NCBI RefSeq assembly: GCF_015207425.1
Contig: NZ_JADEWZ010000012.1
Location: 1 to 64,000 of the forward strand
Length of the DNA stretch: 64,000 nt
Reading direction: 5' to 3'
Source: Lusitaniella coriacea LEGE 07157
GTDB lineage: Bacteria > Cyanobacteriota > Cyanobacteriia > Cyanobacteriales > Spirulinaceae
The translations under genes were made by a program, and so were the position numbers. Below are positions 54,731 through 63,791 of this stretch, piece by piece. The stretch's first letter is position 1, and every line of letters begins with the position of its first letter. The notes beneath the pieces are model-generated. The model made no database searches. It was not told the origin of the DNA and saw only the letters and a program-made list of their open reading frames with translations.

Positions 54731-54774
54731 GCATGATTGAAAAGAGAATATTTCGGGCGCGATCGCATTGTCAC

Positions 54775-55143
54775 TCATGCAATTAATTTATATTCTTCAG
54801 AAACTTTCCCAACAGGAGCAGATACTCTGTATTTTTCACCATTCCCTTCAAACCTTAAATGCACAATACCTTCAATCTCCAAATTATCCTGGCGACTTTT
54901 TGAAGCATACTTTTCCCGTTCAACTTCAGGTAATGTTTCAAGGGGGTTGAATGTGACCTCAAAATTTTTACCATGAAAGCCAACAAATGGCAACAAAAAT
55001 AGTTGCTTATCGTTACCTTTACCACCAAGCTGACTGAGTTCAGTAGCTACACTTTCAGGAATAAAGATTAGTGCCATGATTTCCTCTTCAGTTCGATTCT
55101 TGATTGTTTCAGTCAATGTTTGAATAAAAGTGTCGAGACTCAT
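54775..55143 (-). CDS. Hypothetical protein
   Basis: Protein of 122 aa, family not recognised. It is mixed alpha/beta, with a hydrophilic helical N-terminus and a beta-rich C-terminal half (LFLLPFVGFHGKNFEVTFNP, GIVHLRFEGNGEKYRVSAPVG). It has no signal or membrane segment. It lies downstream of the MscS-type gene on the same strand, 59 bp away, and could be the fourth gene of that operon. Confidence 0.6.
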   Translation of the reverse strand: MSLDTFIQTLTETIKNRTEEEIMALIFIPESVATELSQLGGKGNDKQLFLLPFVGFHGKNFEVTFNPLETLPEVEREKYASKSRQDNLEIEGIVHLRFEGNGEKYRVSAPVGKVSEEYKLIA

Positions 55144-55202
55144 AACTCAATCGATATGTCATGTAGATGAATTTTAGCTTGGCTTAAGTGTTCGCGCAAG
55201 TT

Positions 55203-56066
55203 TTAAGATTCCGTTTCGGTAATGGGAACGATGGGATAAGTAAAGTCATACTTCGCAAATATTCGCTTGGTTCGTCGGATTAAATCGGTTTGATAAATAA
55301 ACTCATCCCTTGCATCCATCGGGTAGCTTTTGAGCTTAAATAATGTCCCCCAAGGTTTTTCTTCCACAACCACAGAAATGGGGAGTTTGAGTTGGGTATA
55401 TTTGCTCGTGTAAGCGACGCGGTGTAAGATTTTCAGGACTAAATCGATGTCTACCGCGCGATCGAGATAAAATTTCGTAACAACTTGAGCTTCGAGTTTC
55501 CCTGCATTTGAATTAGAAATGGGTTCTGTCCAAATTTTGTTGTGGGGAATCGTGACCAGATTATCGTCTGGGGTTTGCAAGCGAATTCCTCTCAAGCCGT
55601 AGCCGACAATTTCTCCATAATAGTTGCCAATTTCAATGCGATCGCCTACTCTGTAAGGCGCTTCAAATAGGGCGATTAGCCCCGCAATCACCGAACTCGC
55701 ATAATCTTTGAAAGCAAAACCCAAAGCAACAGCAACGGTTCCTGTGAGGGCGAGAACGTTATTGCGCGATAAGTTGAAAAAGAGATTGAGCAAAAAAGCA
55801 ACCGCCGCCGTCAGGACAACAGTCCGCCAGAAGGGAAGGGATTGTTTAATGCTCAAACGCCACTCCCTTTGAACCCGTTCGGAAAACCAATTAATTAATT
55901 TTTCAATTAATAAGACGCTGAGGTACGCCAGGACAATGACAAGAATTGCCTTGGTGAGCTTCCAGGTGGTAATTTCTGCCAGAAGTTCTTTCGTTTTTTC
56001 GGCGGCTCCTTCCGATGACTCTTGAGCGACTTGTGCTAAAAATAATGTGTAGAGAAAGCCCATCAA
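55203..56066 (-). CDS. MscS-family mechanosensitive ion channel
   Basis: Small-conductance mechanosensitive channel of 287 aa. Three TM segments (about 38-58, 79-97 and 106-133) are followed by the beta domain (about 135-200, APYRVGDRIEIGNYYGEIVGYGLRGIRLQTPDDNLVTIPH) and a cytoplasmic C-terminal alpha/beta domain. The pore-lining TM3 carries NVLALTGTVAVALGFAFKDYASSVIAGLIALFEAP, read in pieces. It should release osmolytes under turgor. Its ATG overlaps the stop of the upstream gene by 4 bp (ATGA), so translation is coupled. Confidence 0.93.
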   Translation of the reverse strand: MMGFLYTLFLAQVAQESSEGAAEKTKELLAEITTWKLTKAILVIVLAYLSVLLIEKLINWFSERVQREWRLSIKQSLPFWRTVVLTAAVAFLLNLFFNLSRNNVLALTGTVAVALGFAFKDYASSVIAGLIALFEAPYRVGDRIEIGNYYGEIVGYGLRGIRLQTPDDNLVTIPHNKIWTEPISNSNAGKLEAQVVTKFYLDRAVDIDLVLKILHRVAYTSKYTQLKLPISVVVEEKPWGTLFKLKSYPMDARDEFIYQTDLIRRTKRIFAKYDFTYPIVPITETES

Positions 56067-57286
56067 TCCTCGTCCTCGGCAATGAGAAAATTATTTCCGT
56101 CTAATTCTGTCTTTAGTTTAGGGTAATAGAGGGGATTGACCTGAAAACGATGGTTCTGTTCTTCAATTGCGCCGGAACGATGTAAGATTTGGACGAGGCT
56201 TTGTACGGTGGCTCTGTCGTCTCCTAAACTCTCTGCGAGATGAGCTAAGGTTAAATTTCCGTGGAGCAGCAGGGAGTAGAGAATATAATCGTCATCTGGA
56301 GATAAACCGGGCAAGCTGGGTAAAACAGGAATTTTGGTTTCAATTTGTTCTGATTCTGTGTTGTTTTCTTCTTCGGATTCTGTATCGGTTTTTTCCTTGG
56401 ATTCTGCATCGGTTTCTTCCTCGGGTGTATTACAAAATAGCGATCGCAAAAAGAGCTGTACGGCGACGCTGCTAATTCCCTCCGAGACGGCGGCTAGCTG
56501 CTTGAAATAGATATCTTTAGCGCTTTCTTCTTCTTTTGATTCCGCTTGTTTTTGTTGTTTGCTGAACTGAATGCCGACTTCTTCAACAATTGGGGTTAAC
56601 CATTCTTGGAGTTGTTCGCCAGTGAGGGGATCTAAGAAAAATTGCTTCTGGTAATACGCCTCGATTTTAGAAACGAGGTTGAGGTAATTCCAGGCGATTT
56701 TGCTGCAACCGACGATCCAAAAGCGGGAACGTTCGGAAAGGACGTTATCTCGCAAGTATTCGATCCCATCTAAGCCTTCTGCGCTGCGTAAAAAACACCA
56801 ACTGAGGTTGGGAATAATGACGATTTCGGGTTGTTGTTTGCTTTCGATGGGCAGTCCGCGACCGAGTTGGGCGACGAGTTTTTCTTGTAAGGTGTTAGGA
56901 TCGGCGGGTCGTCTTACCCATTGCAGGAGGCGGATGGGAATGTCGATTTCATCCTGTAACTCTTCTAAACTCTCGCTGAGGATGCGGGCGATAGGTTCGA
57001 CGGAATTGCCGAGGAGAACGAGGGAGTTCGTCGCCAGAACGGGTTGTTCTTGCCATTCTTCTAGCGCTTCATTGACAGCTTCTCTGACGGTTGTTGCGAT
57101 CGCGGGGGGAATGGGAAGTTCTTGGGTTTTGACTTTAATGCGCTGCGCGATCGCGTGGGGAAGTTCGGCTAAAGTGGGTTCTGGAGGAGTTGGCTCTTTG
57201 GAATCGCGCGAAATCCACGTACCGAAAAGACCGCGATACTGAAGATACCAGTTTTTGAATTGACGAAATAAATTCAATACACACAA
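56063..57286 (-). CDS. Degenerate NTPase-like protein with winged-helix C-terminus
   Basis: Protein of 407 aa of unknown function. The N-terminal two-thirds resemble a P-loop-like core whose Walker A is degraded (VLLGNSVEPIAR) and a Walker-B-like strand IVIIPNLSWCF; this is an inference from pattern only. A low-complexity acidic Glu/Ser/Thr stretch (about 290-325) leads to a C-terminal winged-helix-like domain (about 330-395, ILYSLLLHGNLTLAHLAESLGDDRATVQSLVQILHRSG, read in parts). It overlaps the MscS gene by 4 bp and follows the next gene by 21 bp, making a tight operon. Confidence 0.75.
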   Translation of the reverse strand: MCVLNLFRQFKNWYLQYRGLFGTWISRDSKEPTPPEPTLAELPHAIAQRIKVKTQELPIPPAIATTVREAVNEALEEWQEQPVLATNSLVLLGNSVEPIARILSESLEELQDEIDIPIRLLQWVRRPADPNTLQEKLVAQLGRGLPIESKQQPEIVIIPNLSWCFLRSAEGLDGIEYLRDNVLSERSRFWIVGCSKIAWNYLNLVSKIEAYYQKQFFLDPLTGEQLQEWLTPIVEEVGIQFSKQQKQAESKEEESAKDIYFKQLAAVSEGISSVAVQLFLRSLFCNTPEEETDAESKEKTDTESEEENNTESEQIETKIPVLPSLPGLSPDDDYILYSLLLHGNLTLAHLAESLGDDRATVQSLVQILHRSGAIEEQNHRFQVNPLYYPKLKTELDGNNFLIAEDED

Positions 57287-57307
57287 AATAAGTAATGGAC
57301 GATCGGT

Positions 57308-58633
57308 CTATTTAAATCCTTTAACAGCTTTCTTTTTCTTCTTTTTCGATTTTGATTTGTTGACCCGCGCAACGGCTTCTTCAAACAGATTGTGCAGGTG
57401 TAGGGGAACGCTGGCAATTTCCGGCAATTCCGGTTCTAAGGGCTTGTTAAATTCTAACAGTAATGCTTCTAAATCGCGATCGAGATTGAAGTCCGGTCGT
57501 TGGAGTATTTTTTGTATTTTTGTTTCTAATTGTGTGGGGAATTCCGATTTTAACTGCTGCCAAATAAAATAGTTGATTTGCGGATCTTCAAGATACTTTT
57601 TGACGATCGCTTCTTCGTTTTCTTGTGGCTCTTCTGCTTCTAGGATTGTCGTGAATTTATGGTAGGTGGGTAAGATTGTTTGACCCCAACGCGGGTGAGA
57701 AAAAGCGGTCGCATTTTCTGCTTTTTTAATCCGATCGGGTAGAGCCACATCTGGTGTCACCATTGGTGAATTCAATTTGCTCTCCAAGGTTTTTGCCACT
57801 GTTGCTGCATCCACTCCTGCTTCGGTTGCGGCGGCTTTCATGTCTTCTTCATCGATCCCTTTTTCTTTGGCAATTTCCTGAAGGGATTTAGAGCTATCAA
57901 TCCCCGCATCGGCAAAGCGTTTTTGCCTCATCTTTTCTTGGAGTTCTGATAGTTTTTTATTGAGTTGGTAGCCAGAAAGAGTCACGCGATCGCGCCCAAA
58001 AAACTCAACAAATTCTTCATGATAGGTTGTAACCGATTCCCAAGCTTGTTCTAATAGTTCTGGTGCATCGCTATAGAGGCAATTGGGATAATTCTTTTTG
58101 AACTCTCCCAAAGCAACAGCAAGTTTGGGTTTGCCTAAGTTCCCTTTCAAAATGCTTGCCCCAGAGAACATCCATTCTTTCTCATTAATCGGAGCAATTC
58201 GCGTTAAAATGATGTCCTCCGGTTGCCACCGTTTGGTGTCACTTTCTGGTACTTCGCTGCTAGGGAAAACGGTATAATGCTTTGCCGTCAGCCAGTTCAT
58301 TACCTCAAACCCTTGGGGTGGGATTTTAATGACTTCAAATAACCCCGTAAAACTGTTTTGCCAACCCTTAATTAGAGCGCAATCTTGCTTCGTTAAATCT
58401 GATTGGTTCTCTAGGAATAATTCTAAGGTTGTCTGTTCGTTAACGATTCCCTCGCTCAAAAACGTATCGAAGACGAGGTTTTGCTGTCTGATATCATAAC
58501 CCGCGCGATCGCGGCTTCCCTGTTGTGCTACATAGGTTTCAAGCGCGATCGCTAAATCTCCTTCTGCATCATAGACAAAATTAACTAAATTTTTTTTTAG
58601 TTCGTTTGCTCGTTCTAGGTCTGCGTTCGCCAT
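57308..58633 (-). CDS. Hypothetical protein, first gene of the MscS operon
   Basis: Protein of 441 aa, not recognised. It is mostly helical; the middle (about 240-290) contains a Lys/Glu-rich coiled stretch and DEEDMKAAATEAGVDAATV, and the C-terminus ends in a Lys-rich tail (KSKSKKKKKKAVKGFK). It has no TM segment or signal peptide, so it should be cytosolic. It is 21 bp from the NTPase-like gene and divergent from bchH. Confidence 0.7.
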   Translation of the reverse strand: MANADLERANELKKNLVNFVYDAEGDLAIALETYVAQQGSRDRAGYDIRQQNLVFDTFLSEGIVNEQTTLELFLENQSDLTKQDCALIKGWQNSFTGLFEVIKIPPQGFEVMNWLTAKHYTVFPSSEVPESDTKRWQPEDIILTRIAPINEKEWMFSGASILKGNLGKPKLAVALGEFKKNYPNCLYSDAPELLEQAWESVTTYHEEFVEFFGRDRVTLSGYQLNKKLSELQEKMRQKRFADAGIDSSKSLQEIAKEKGIDEEDMKAAATEAGVDAATVAKTLESKLNSPMVTPDVALPDRIKKAENATAFSHPRWGQTILPTYHKFTTILEAEEPQENEEAIVKKYLEDPQINYFIWQQLKSEFPTQLETKIQKILQRPDFNLDRDLEALLLEFNKPLEPELPEIASVPLHLHNLFEEAVARVNKSKSKKKKKKAVKGFK

Positions 58634-58754
58634 ATCGTCCCGATGAGAATAGCCTTCTCACTCTAGCAAGATTTTAGAACAAAATACCCCCTGAGTTTCT
58701 CCCCTCCAATTCACTACAATTAGAATCTGAAGAACATTTATCTCGATTGAGGGT

Positions 58755-61700
58755 ATGAAACGCATCGTCTTAATTGCAGGATTTGAATCGTTCAACGCAG
58801 ACTTGTACCGTAAAGCCTCGCAGTTAGCGACTTCTCGCTGTCCGGAGTTAAACATCCAGACCTTCAGCGATCGCGATTTTACCACCCAAAGTCGCGCAAT
58901 CGCGATCGCCCTTGAACAAGCAGACATTTTTTTTGCCAGTCTAATCTTCGACTACGACCAAGTTTTATGGTTGCGAGAAAGAGTCCAACACATTCCCATT
59001 CGCCTCGTTTTCGAGTCGGCATTAGAACTGATGAGTCTCACCCAAATCGGGGAGTTTTCTATCGGCGATAAACCTAAAGGAATGCCCAAACCCGTTAAAT
59101 TTATCCTCGATAAATTTGGTAGCGGGAGAGAAGAAGACAAACTCGCAGGCTATATTAGCTTTCTCAAAGTTGGTCCCAAACTTCTCAAATACATCCCTGC
59201 CAAAAAAGTCCAAGACTTACGCAACTGGCTGATTATTTACGGATATTGGAATGCAGGTGGAACCGAAAATGTTGCTGCAATGTTTTGGACGCTTGCCGAA
59301 AAATATTTAGACTTAAAAATAGGTGAAATTTCTCCCGTTCTCGAAACTCCAAATATGGGACTCTTGCATCCCAATTATAACGGTTACTTCACCTCACCCA
59401 AACAGTACCTCGAATGGTATCTCAAAACCAATCAATCTCAAGAAAAAAAACCAGTTATTGGTATTCTTCTCTACCGCAAACACGTCATCACCAAACAACC
59501 TTATATCCCCCAACTTATTCACAAATTTGAAGCCGCAGGACTCATTCCCTTACCGATTTTTATCAACGGCGTTGAAGGTCATGTCGCCGTTCGAGATTGG
59601 ATGACCACCACTTACGAACAAGAACAAAGAAAACAAGGGGATATTGCAACAAACTCTCTCTCTCCCGAAGCTGTTCCCGTTGATACAATCATTTCAACCA
59701 TTGGATTTCCTCTTGTTGGCGGGCCCGCCGGATCGATGGAAGCCGGACGACAAGTTGAAGTTGCCAAGCGCATTCTAACCGCTAAAAATATCCCCTATGT
59801 TATCGCCGCACCGCTCCTCATTCAAGATATTCATTCCTGGACGCGACAAGGCATCGGCGGCTTGCAAAGCGTTGTCCTGTACGCATTACCCGAACTTGAT
59901 GGCGCAATTGACACCATACCTCTCGGTGGATTAGTTGGCGAAGATATCTATCTTATTCCTGAACGAGTTAACCGCTTAATTGGGAGAGTTAAAAATTGGA
60001 TCGAACTCAAAATAAAACCTACAGCAGAACGAAAAATTGCCATCATTCTGTATGATTTTCCTCCCGGCTATGGTGCAACAGGAACCGCTGCACTTCTAAA
60101 CGTTCCTAAAAGTCTGCTCAATCTGCTTAAATCCCTTCAAAAACAAGGCTATGACGTTGGCGAACTCCCTGAAGATGGGGAAGAAATTATTCAACAGGTT
60201 AAAAAATCTGATGAATTTATTCCTCAAGGAAGTCATAAGGTATCGTCTCTCTCTCAGGAACAAACGAATTTTTCTAACGGAGAACAGGAAAAATCCCAAA
60301 CCTTAACCACCGTCAATGTTAAAACCCTCGAAAACTGGCTAGGATATCTCCTCACCACTCGTATTGAAAAACAATGGAAATCTCTCACCAAAACCGGAAT
60401 AAAAACCTTCGGTGACGAGTTCCAAATTGGCGGCATTCAACTCGGTAATATTTGGATTGGCGTACAACCCCCTCTCGGAATTTCCGGCGACCCCATGCGC
60501 CTCATGTTCGAGAAAGACTTAACTCCCCATCCCCAATACGCCGCCTTTTATAAATGGCTGCAAAATGAATTCCAAGCTAACGCAATTATTCACTTTGGAA
60601 TGCACGGAACGGTTGAATGGTTGCCGGGATCTCCTCTTGGAAATACGGGCTATTCTTGGTCGGATATTTTACTGGGAAACTTGCCAAATTTGTATATTTA
60701 TGCTTGCAATAATCCCTCTGAATCAATCCTTGCTAAACGTCGCGGTTATGGCGTTCTAATTTCCCACAACGTTCCTCCTTACGGTCGCGCGGGATTGTAT
60801 AAAGAACTCATTGCACTCCGAGATTTAATTGCCGAATATCGAGAAGATCCGGAGAAAAATTACGCCCTCAAAGATATCATTTGTCAGAAAATTGTCGATG
60901 CGGGAATTGATTCAGATTGTCGCTTTGAGCAGGGAGAAAAGTTGGGGATTGCGTTTAATCTTGAGAATGCAAAGCTTTTTAGTAAGAATGCAGTCAACAA
61001 TTATTTTGTGAAAGTTTATGAATATTTACAAGTTGTCGAACAACGATTATTTTCATCCGGTTTGCACATATTAGGGGAAGTTCCAACGCAAGAAGGATTA
61101 AAGTCTTATTTAGATGCGTATTTTGATGAGGCATTGAGTGAGGAAGAAATTGAAAGAATTGTCACGTGCAGGGTCACAGAGTCGCAGATGGAGTTGAATG
61201 GCAAAGGAGAAGAAGCGAGAAAAATTCATGACTTGTTGTTGCAAAACACTGATGAAATAACCAATCTTTTACGAGGTTTAAATGGAGAATATGTGCCGCC
61301 TGCGCCGGGAGGAGATTTATTAAGAGATGGGGTTGGCGTATTGCCGACAGGACGAAATATTCACGCTTTAGATCCTTATCGAATGCCTTCTCCAGCGGCT
61401 TACGAACGAGGAAGGGAAATTGCCAGGAAAATCATCGCTCAACAGTTGGAAGAACAGGGGACTTATCCTGAAACAGTCGCAGTGATGTTGTGGGGATTGG
61501 ATACGATTAAAACGAAGGGAGAATCGATTGGTATTTTATTGGAATTGGTGGGCGCGGAACCCATTAAAGAAGGGACGGGTCGCATTGTTCGCTACGATTT
61601 AAAACCCATCGATGAGTTGGGTCATCCTCGCATCGATATTTTAGGCAATCTTTCAGGGATTTTTCGCGATAGTTTTGTGAATATTATTGAGTTGTTAGAT

Positions 61701-62522
61701 GATTTATTTCAACGTGCGGCGGATGCGGAAGAAAGCGAGGAAGATAATTTTATTCGCAAACACGCTTTAGCCTTAAAAGTACAGGGAATTGAGAATGAAT
61801 CTGCACGATTATTTTCCAATCCCGCCGGAGATTTTGGGTCTTTGGTGAACGACCAAATAGTGGATGGCAATTGGGAGTCGGGGGATGAGTTGGCAAATAC
61901 TTGGGAAAGTCGCAATTCCTTTAGTTACGGACGCAAGGATAAGGGACAAGCTAGACCAGAAGTGTTGCAACAGTTATTGAAAACGAGCGATCGCGTGGTT
62001 CAAGAAATTGACTCGGTAGAATACGGTTTAACCGATATTCAAGAATACTACGCCAATACCGGTGCGCTCAAGCAAGCCGCAGAAAAACGCAGTGGGAAAA
62101 AGGTCAACGCCTCATTTATCGAGAGTTTTTCCAAGGATACAACCCCGCGCAAACTCGAAGACCTGTTGCGTCTCGAATATCGTACCAAATTACTCAATCC
62201 CAAATGGGCAAACGCAATGGCGGACCAAGGGAGTGGCGGTGCGTATGAAATTTCTCAGCGCATGACGGCGCTAATCGGTTGGGGAGGGACAGTCGATTTT
62301 ACCGACTCCTGGGTTTACAACCAAGCGTCTGATACCTATGCATTGGATGCAGAAATGGCACAGAAGTTGAGACAGGCGAATCCCGAAGCCTTTCGCAACA
62401 TCGTCGGACGAATGCTAGAAGCGCACGGACGGGGGTTTTGGGATGCGAGTGAGGAACGATTGCAGAAGTTGCGGGAGTTATACGAGTTGACGGATGAGGA
62501 GTTGGAAGGGGTGACGAGGTGA
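58755..62522 (+). CDS. bchH: Magnesium chelatase H subunit-like protein (BchH/ChlH type)
   Basis: Large chelatase subunit of 1255 aa. The N-terminal DUF3479 domain (about 1-165, ADIFFASLIFDYDQVLWLRERVQHIP read in part) plus the CobN/Mg-chelatase domain (about 170-1240) identify the ChlH/BchH-CobN family. Motifs such as GPAGSMEAGRQVEVAKRILT, HFGMHGTVEWLPG and HNVPPYGRAGLY are conserved. It inserts a metal into a tetrapyrrole with ChlI and ChlD. It is about 75 aa shorter than the usual cyanobacterial ChlH (about 1330) and resembles the second, BchH-like or CobN-annotated paralogue, so Mg rather than Co is not certain. Confidence 0.85.
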   Translation: MKRIVLIAGFESFNADLYRKASQLATSRCPELNIQTFSDRDFTTQSRAIAIALEQADIFFASLIFDYDQVLWLRERVQHIPIRLVFESALELMSLTQIGEFSIGDKPKGMPKPVKFILDKFGSGREEDKLAGYISFLKVGPKLLKYIPAKKVQDLRNWLIIYGYWNAGGTENVAAMFWTLAEKYLDLKIGEISPVLETPNMGLLHPNYNGYFTSPKQYLEWYLKTNQSQEKKPVIGILLYRKHVITKQPYIPQLIHKFEAAGLIPLPIFINGVEGHVAVRDWMTTTYEQEQRKQGDIATNSLSPEAVPVDTIISTIGFPLVGGPAGSMEAGRQVEVAKRILTAKNIPYVIAAPLLIQDIHSWTRQGIGGLQSVVLYALPELDGAIDTIPLGGLVGEDIYLIPERVNRLIGRVKNWIELKIKPTAERKIAIILYDFPPGYGATGTAALLNVPKSLLNLLKSLQKQGYDVGELPEDGEEIIQQVKKSDEFIPQGSHKVSSLSQEQTNFSNGEQEKSQTLTTVNVKTLENWLGYLLTTRIEKQWKSLTKTGIKTFGDEFQIGGIQLGNIWIGVQPPLGISGDPMRLMFEKDLTPHPQYAAFYKWLQNEFQANAIIHFGMHGTVEWLPGSPLGNTGYSWSDILLGNLPNLYIYACNNPSESILAKRRGYGVLISHNVPPYGRAGLYKELIALRDLIAEYREDPEKNYALKDIICQKIVDAGIDSDCRFEQGEKLGIAFNLENAKLFSKNAVNNYFVKVYEYLQVVEQRLFSSGLHILGEVPTQEGLKSYLDAYFDEALSEEEIERIVTCRVTESQMELNGKGEEARKIHDLLLQNTDEITNLLRGLNGEYVPPAPGGDLLRDGVGVLPTGRNIHALDPYRMPSPAAYERGREIARKIIAQQLEEQGTYPETVAVMLWGLDTIKTKGESIGILLELVGAEPIKEGTGRIVRYDLKPIDELGHPRIDILGNLSGIFRDSFVNIIELLDDLFQRAADAEESEEDNFIRKHALALKVQGIENESARLFSNPAGDFGSLVNDQIVDGNWESGDELANTWESRNSFSYGRKDKGQARPEVLQQLLKTSDRVVQEIDSVEYGLTDIQEYYANTGALKQAAEKRSGKKVNASFIESFSKDTTPRKLEDLLRLEYRTKLLNPKWANAMADQGSGGAYEISQRMTALIGWGGTVDFTDSWVYNQASDTYALDAEMAQKLRQANPEAFRNIVGRMLEAHGRGFWDASEERLQKLRELYELTDEELEGVTR

Positions 62523-62529
62523 AAGCAAG

Positions 62530-62552
62530 CTGGGGGAGCTGGGGAAGACACG
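62530..62552 (+). repeat. B-module repeat fragment after bchH
   Basis: GCTGGGGGAGCTGGGGAAGAC (9-mers with an 8-mer end) begins 8 bp after the bchH stop, and an ATTAGAACAT fragment of module F follows at 62571. Confidence 0.6.
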
Positions 62553-62581
62553 GAAGCACTATGCATTGAGATTAGAACATC

Positions 62582-63088
62582 TTGGAATTACTGAATGCTA
62601 TTCACGATAATAATTTAGAAGAAGTTGAAAAGCTTTGTAAAAAAGGTGTGGATGAGTTTCGTTTCTTTTGTGATTTTGGCGATAGTATTCTTGAATATGC
62701 CGTCCAAGAAGGTAACCTAGAGATCGTAAAAGTATTAATTGCGAGTGGCGTTGATATTAATTCTGGTCTTTCAAGTTCTCCTGCGAATATTGCTATTCAA
62801 GCAGGTCGAAAGGATATTTTATTGGCTCTTCTTGAAGCAGGATTAGATGTCAATCAAAAGCTTTTGAATGCTTGGACTCCTTTGATGAGCGCTGCTAATT
62901 CTGGAAAGCTCAGTATTATAAAGCTATTAGTTGAAAGAGGAGCCAATGTTAATGCAACAACAGAAGAAGGGTATAGCGCGGTCTGGTTTGCAGTAGAGGG
63001 AGCATGGTTACATATCTTTGACTATTTAAATCCCTTAACTGCCCCAGAATTGCAAGAAAAATGGTTTACTCTAAACAGTGATAAGTAA
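62582..63088 (+). CDS. Ankyrin-repeat protein
   Basis: Ankyrin-repeat protein of 168 aa. At least four repeats are readable (about 1-30, 37-66, 70-98, 100-135), such as SILEYAVQEGNLEIVKVLIASGVDIN and TPLMSAANSGKLSIIKLLVERGANVN (read in part). No ATG is in frame upstream; TTG at 62582 is the best start, just after an in-frame TAG at 62573, so the start region may be altered by the repeat inserted there. The next gene overlaps by 11 bp. The pair resembles immunity-type modules, an inference from size and partner. Confidence 0.75.
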   Translation: MELLNAIHDNNLEEVEKLCKKGVDEFRFFCDFGDSILEYAVQEGNLEIVKVLIASGVDINSGLSSSPANIAIQAGRKDILLALLEAGLDVNQKLLNAWTPLMSAANSGKLSIIKLLVERGANVNATTEEGYSAVWFAVEGAWLHIFDYLNPLTAPELQEKWFTLNSDK

Positions 63089-63539
63089 AGATATTAGCAA
63101 AATCCGCAAAAAAATCAATCCACTACTAGGAAAACAAGCATGGAATGTATCTTTAGGACACGGTAGTTTTATTACATTAGAATTTGGAAGACCTTGTTTA
63201 CCCGCAGAAAGTTCAGCCAAGATTCACGGGGAATGGCACTTGTGGGTTTACTGCTGTGCTTGGCGTTTAGAAAAAGAAAATAGAGTCATTGCTGCTTCAG
63301 AAGATCCTCGTTCAAAACTAGAAGAAGCAGTCAAAAACTTAGAAGGTCTTGTCATTCAGTCAATTAACCTATTAAATCCCGCGTTGGATACTGTATTTAT
63401 CTTTGAGCAGCAGATCGTTTTACGCTTATTCTCAATCCATTCACAAGATTATGAGCATTGGATGCTATTTACTCCTGATGAAAACGTTTTAACTATTGGT
63501 CCTGGAACCGATTGGTCTTATGAGAGCAGAACTGAATAG
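63078..63539 (+). CDS. Immunity-protein-like hypothetical
   Basis: Protein of 153 aa starting with GTG at 63078 inside the end of the ankyrin gene. It has the pattern HGEWHLWVYCCAWRLE, LEEAVKNLEGLVIQSINLLNPALDT, IFEQQIVLRLFSIHSQDYEHWMLF and TIGPGTDWSYE, like small single-domain immunity/DUF proteins with a W-rich beta core. No toxin is visible in the window. A named family cannot be assigned with confidence. Confidence 0.65.
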   Translation: MISKDISKIRKKINPLLGKQAWNVSLGHGSFITLEFGRPCLPAESSAKIHGEWHLWVYCCAWRLEKENRVIAASEDPRSKLEEAVKNLEGLVIQSINLLNPALDTVFIFEQQIVLRLFSIHSQDYEHWMLFTPDENVLTIGPGTDWSYESRTE

Positions 63540-63791
63540 AATCGAAAACTTGGCGCTCAAATAATTTATTGACATTGGTATTGAAGTGATTGCCGATACT
63601 TTGGCTCTTGGATACAATTGTTCTATGGCAGGCTGTCGCTCTAAACCTTACCGGAGTCTAGGTGAAAGGAAGGATTGTGAGGAAATGAAACGATCGCGCC
63701 ATAATAAAATCACTTTTAGGATGCACTCTATTCCCATTATGAAATAATATCATTGAAAAATTATTTTGTCAACCAAAAATTGAGGTAAAAA
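63540..63791. other. Intergenic region
   Basis: About 250 bp with no gene. GATTGAGGTAAAAA immediately precedes the last ATG and is a credible ribosome-binding region. Confidence 0.4.
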
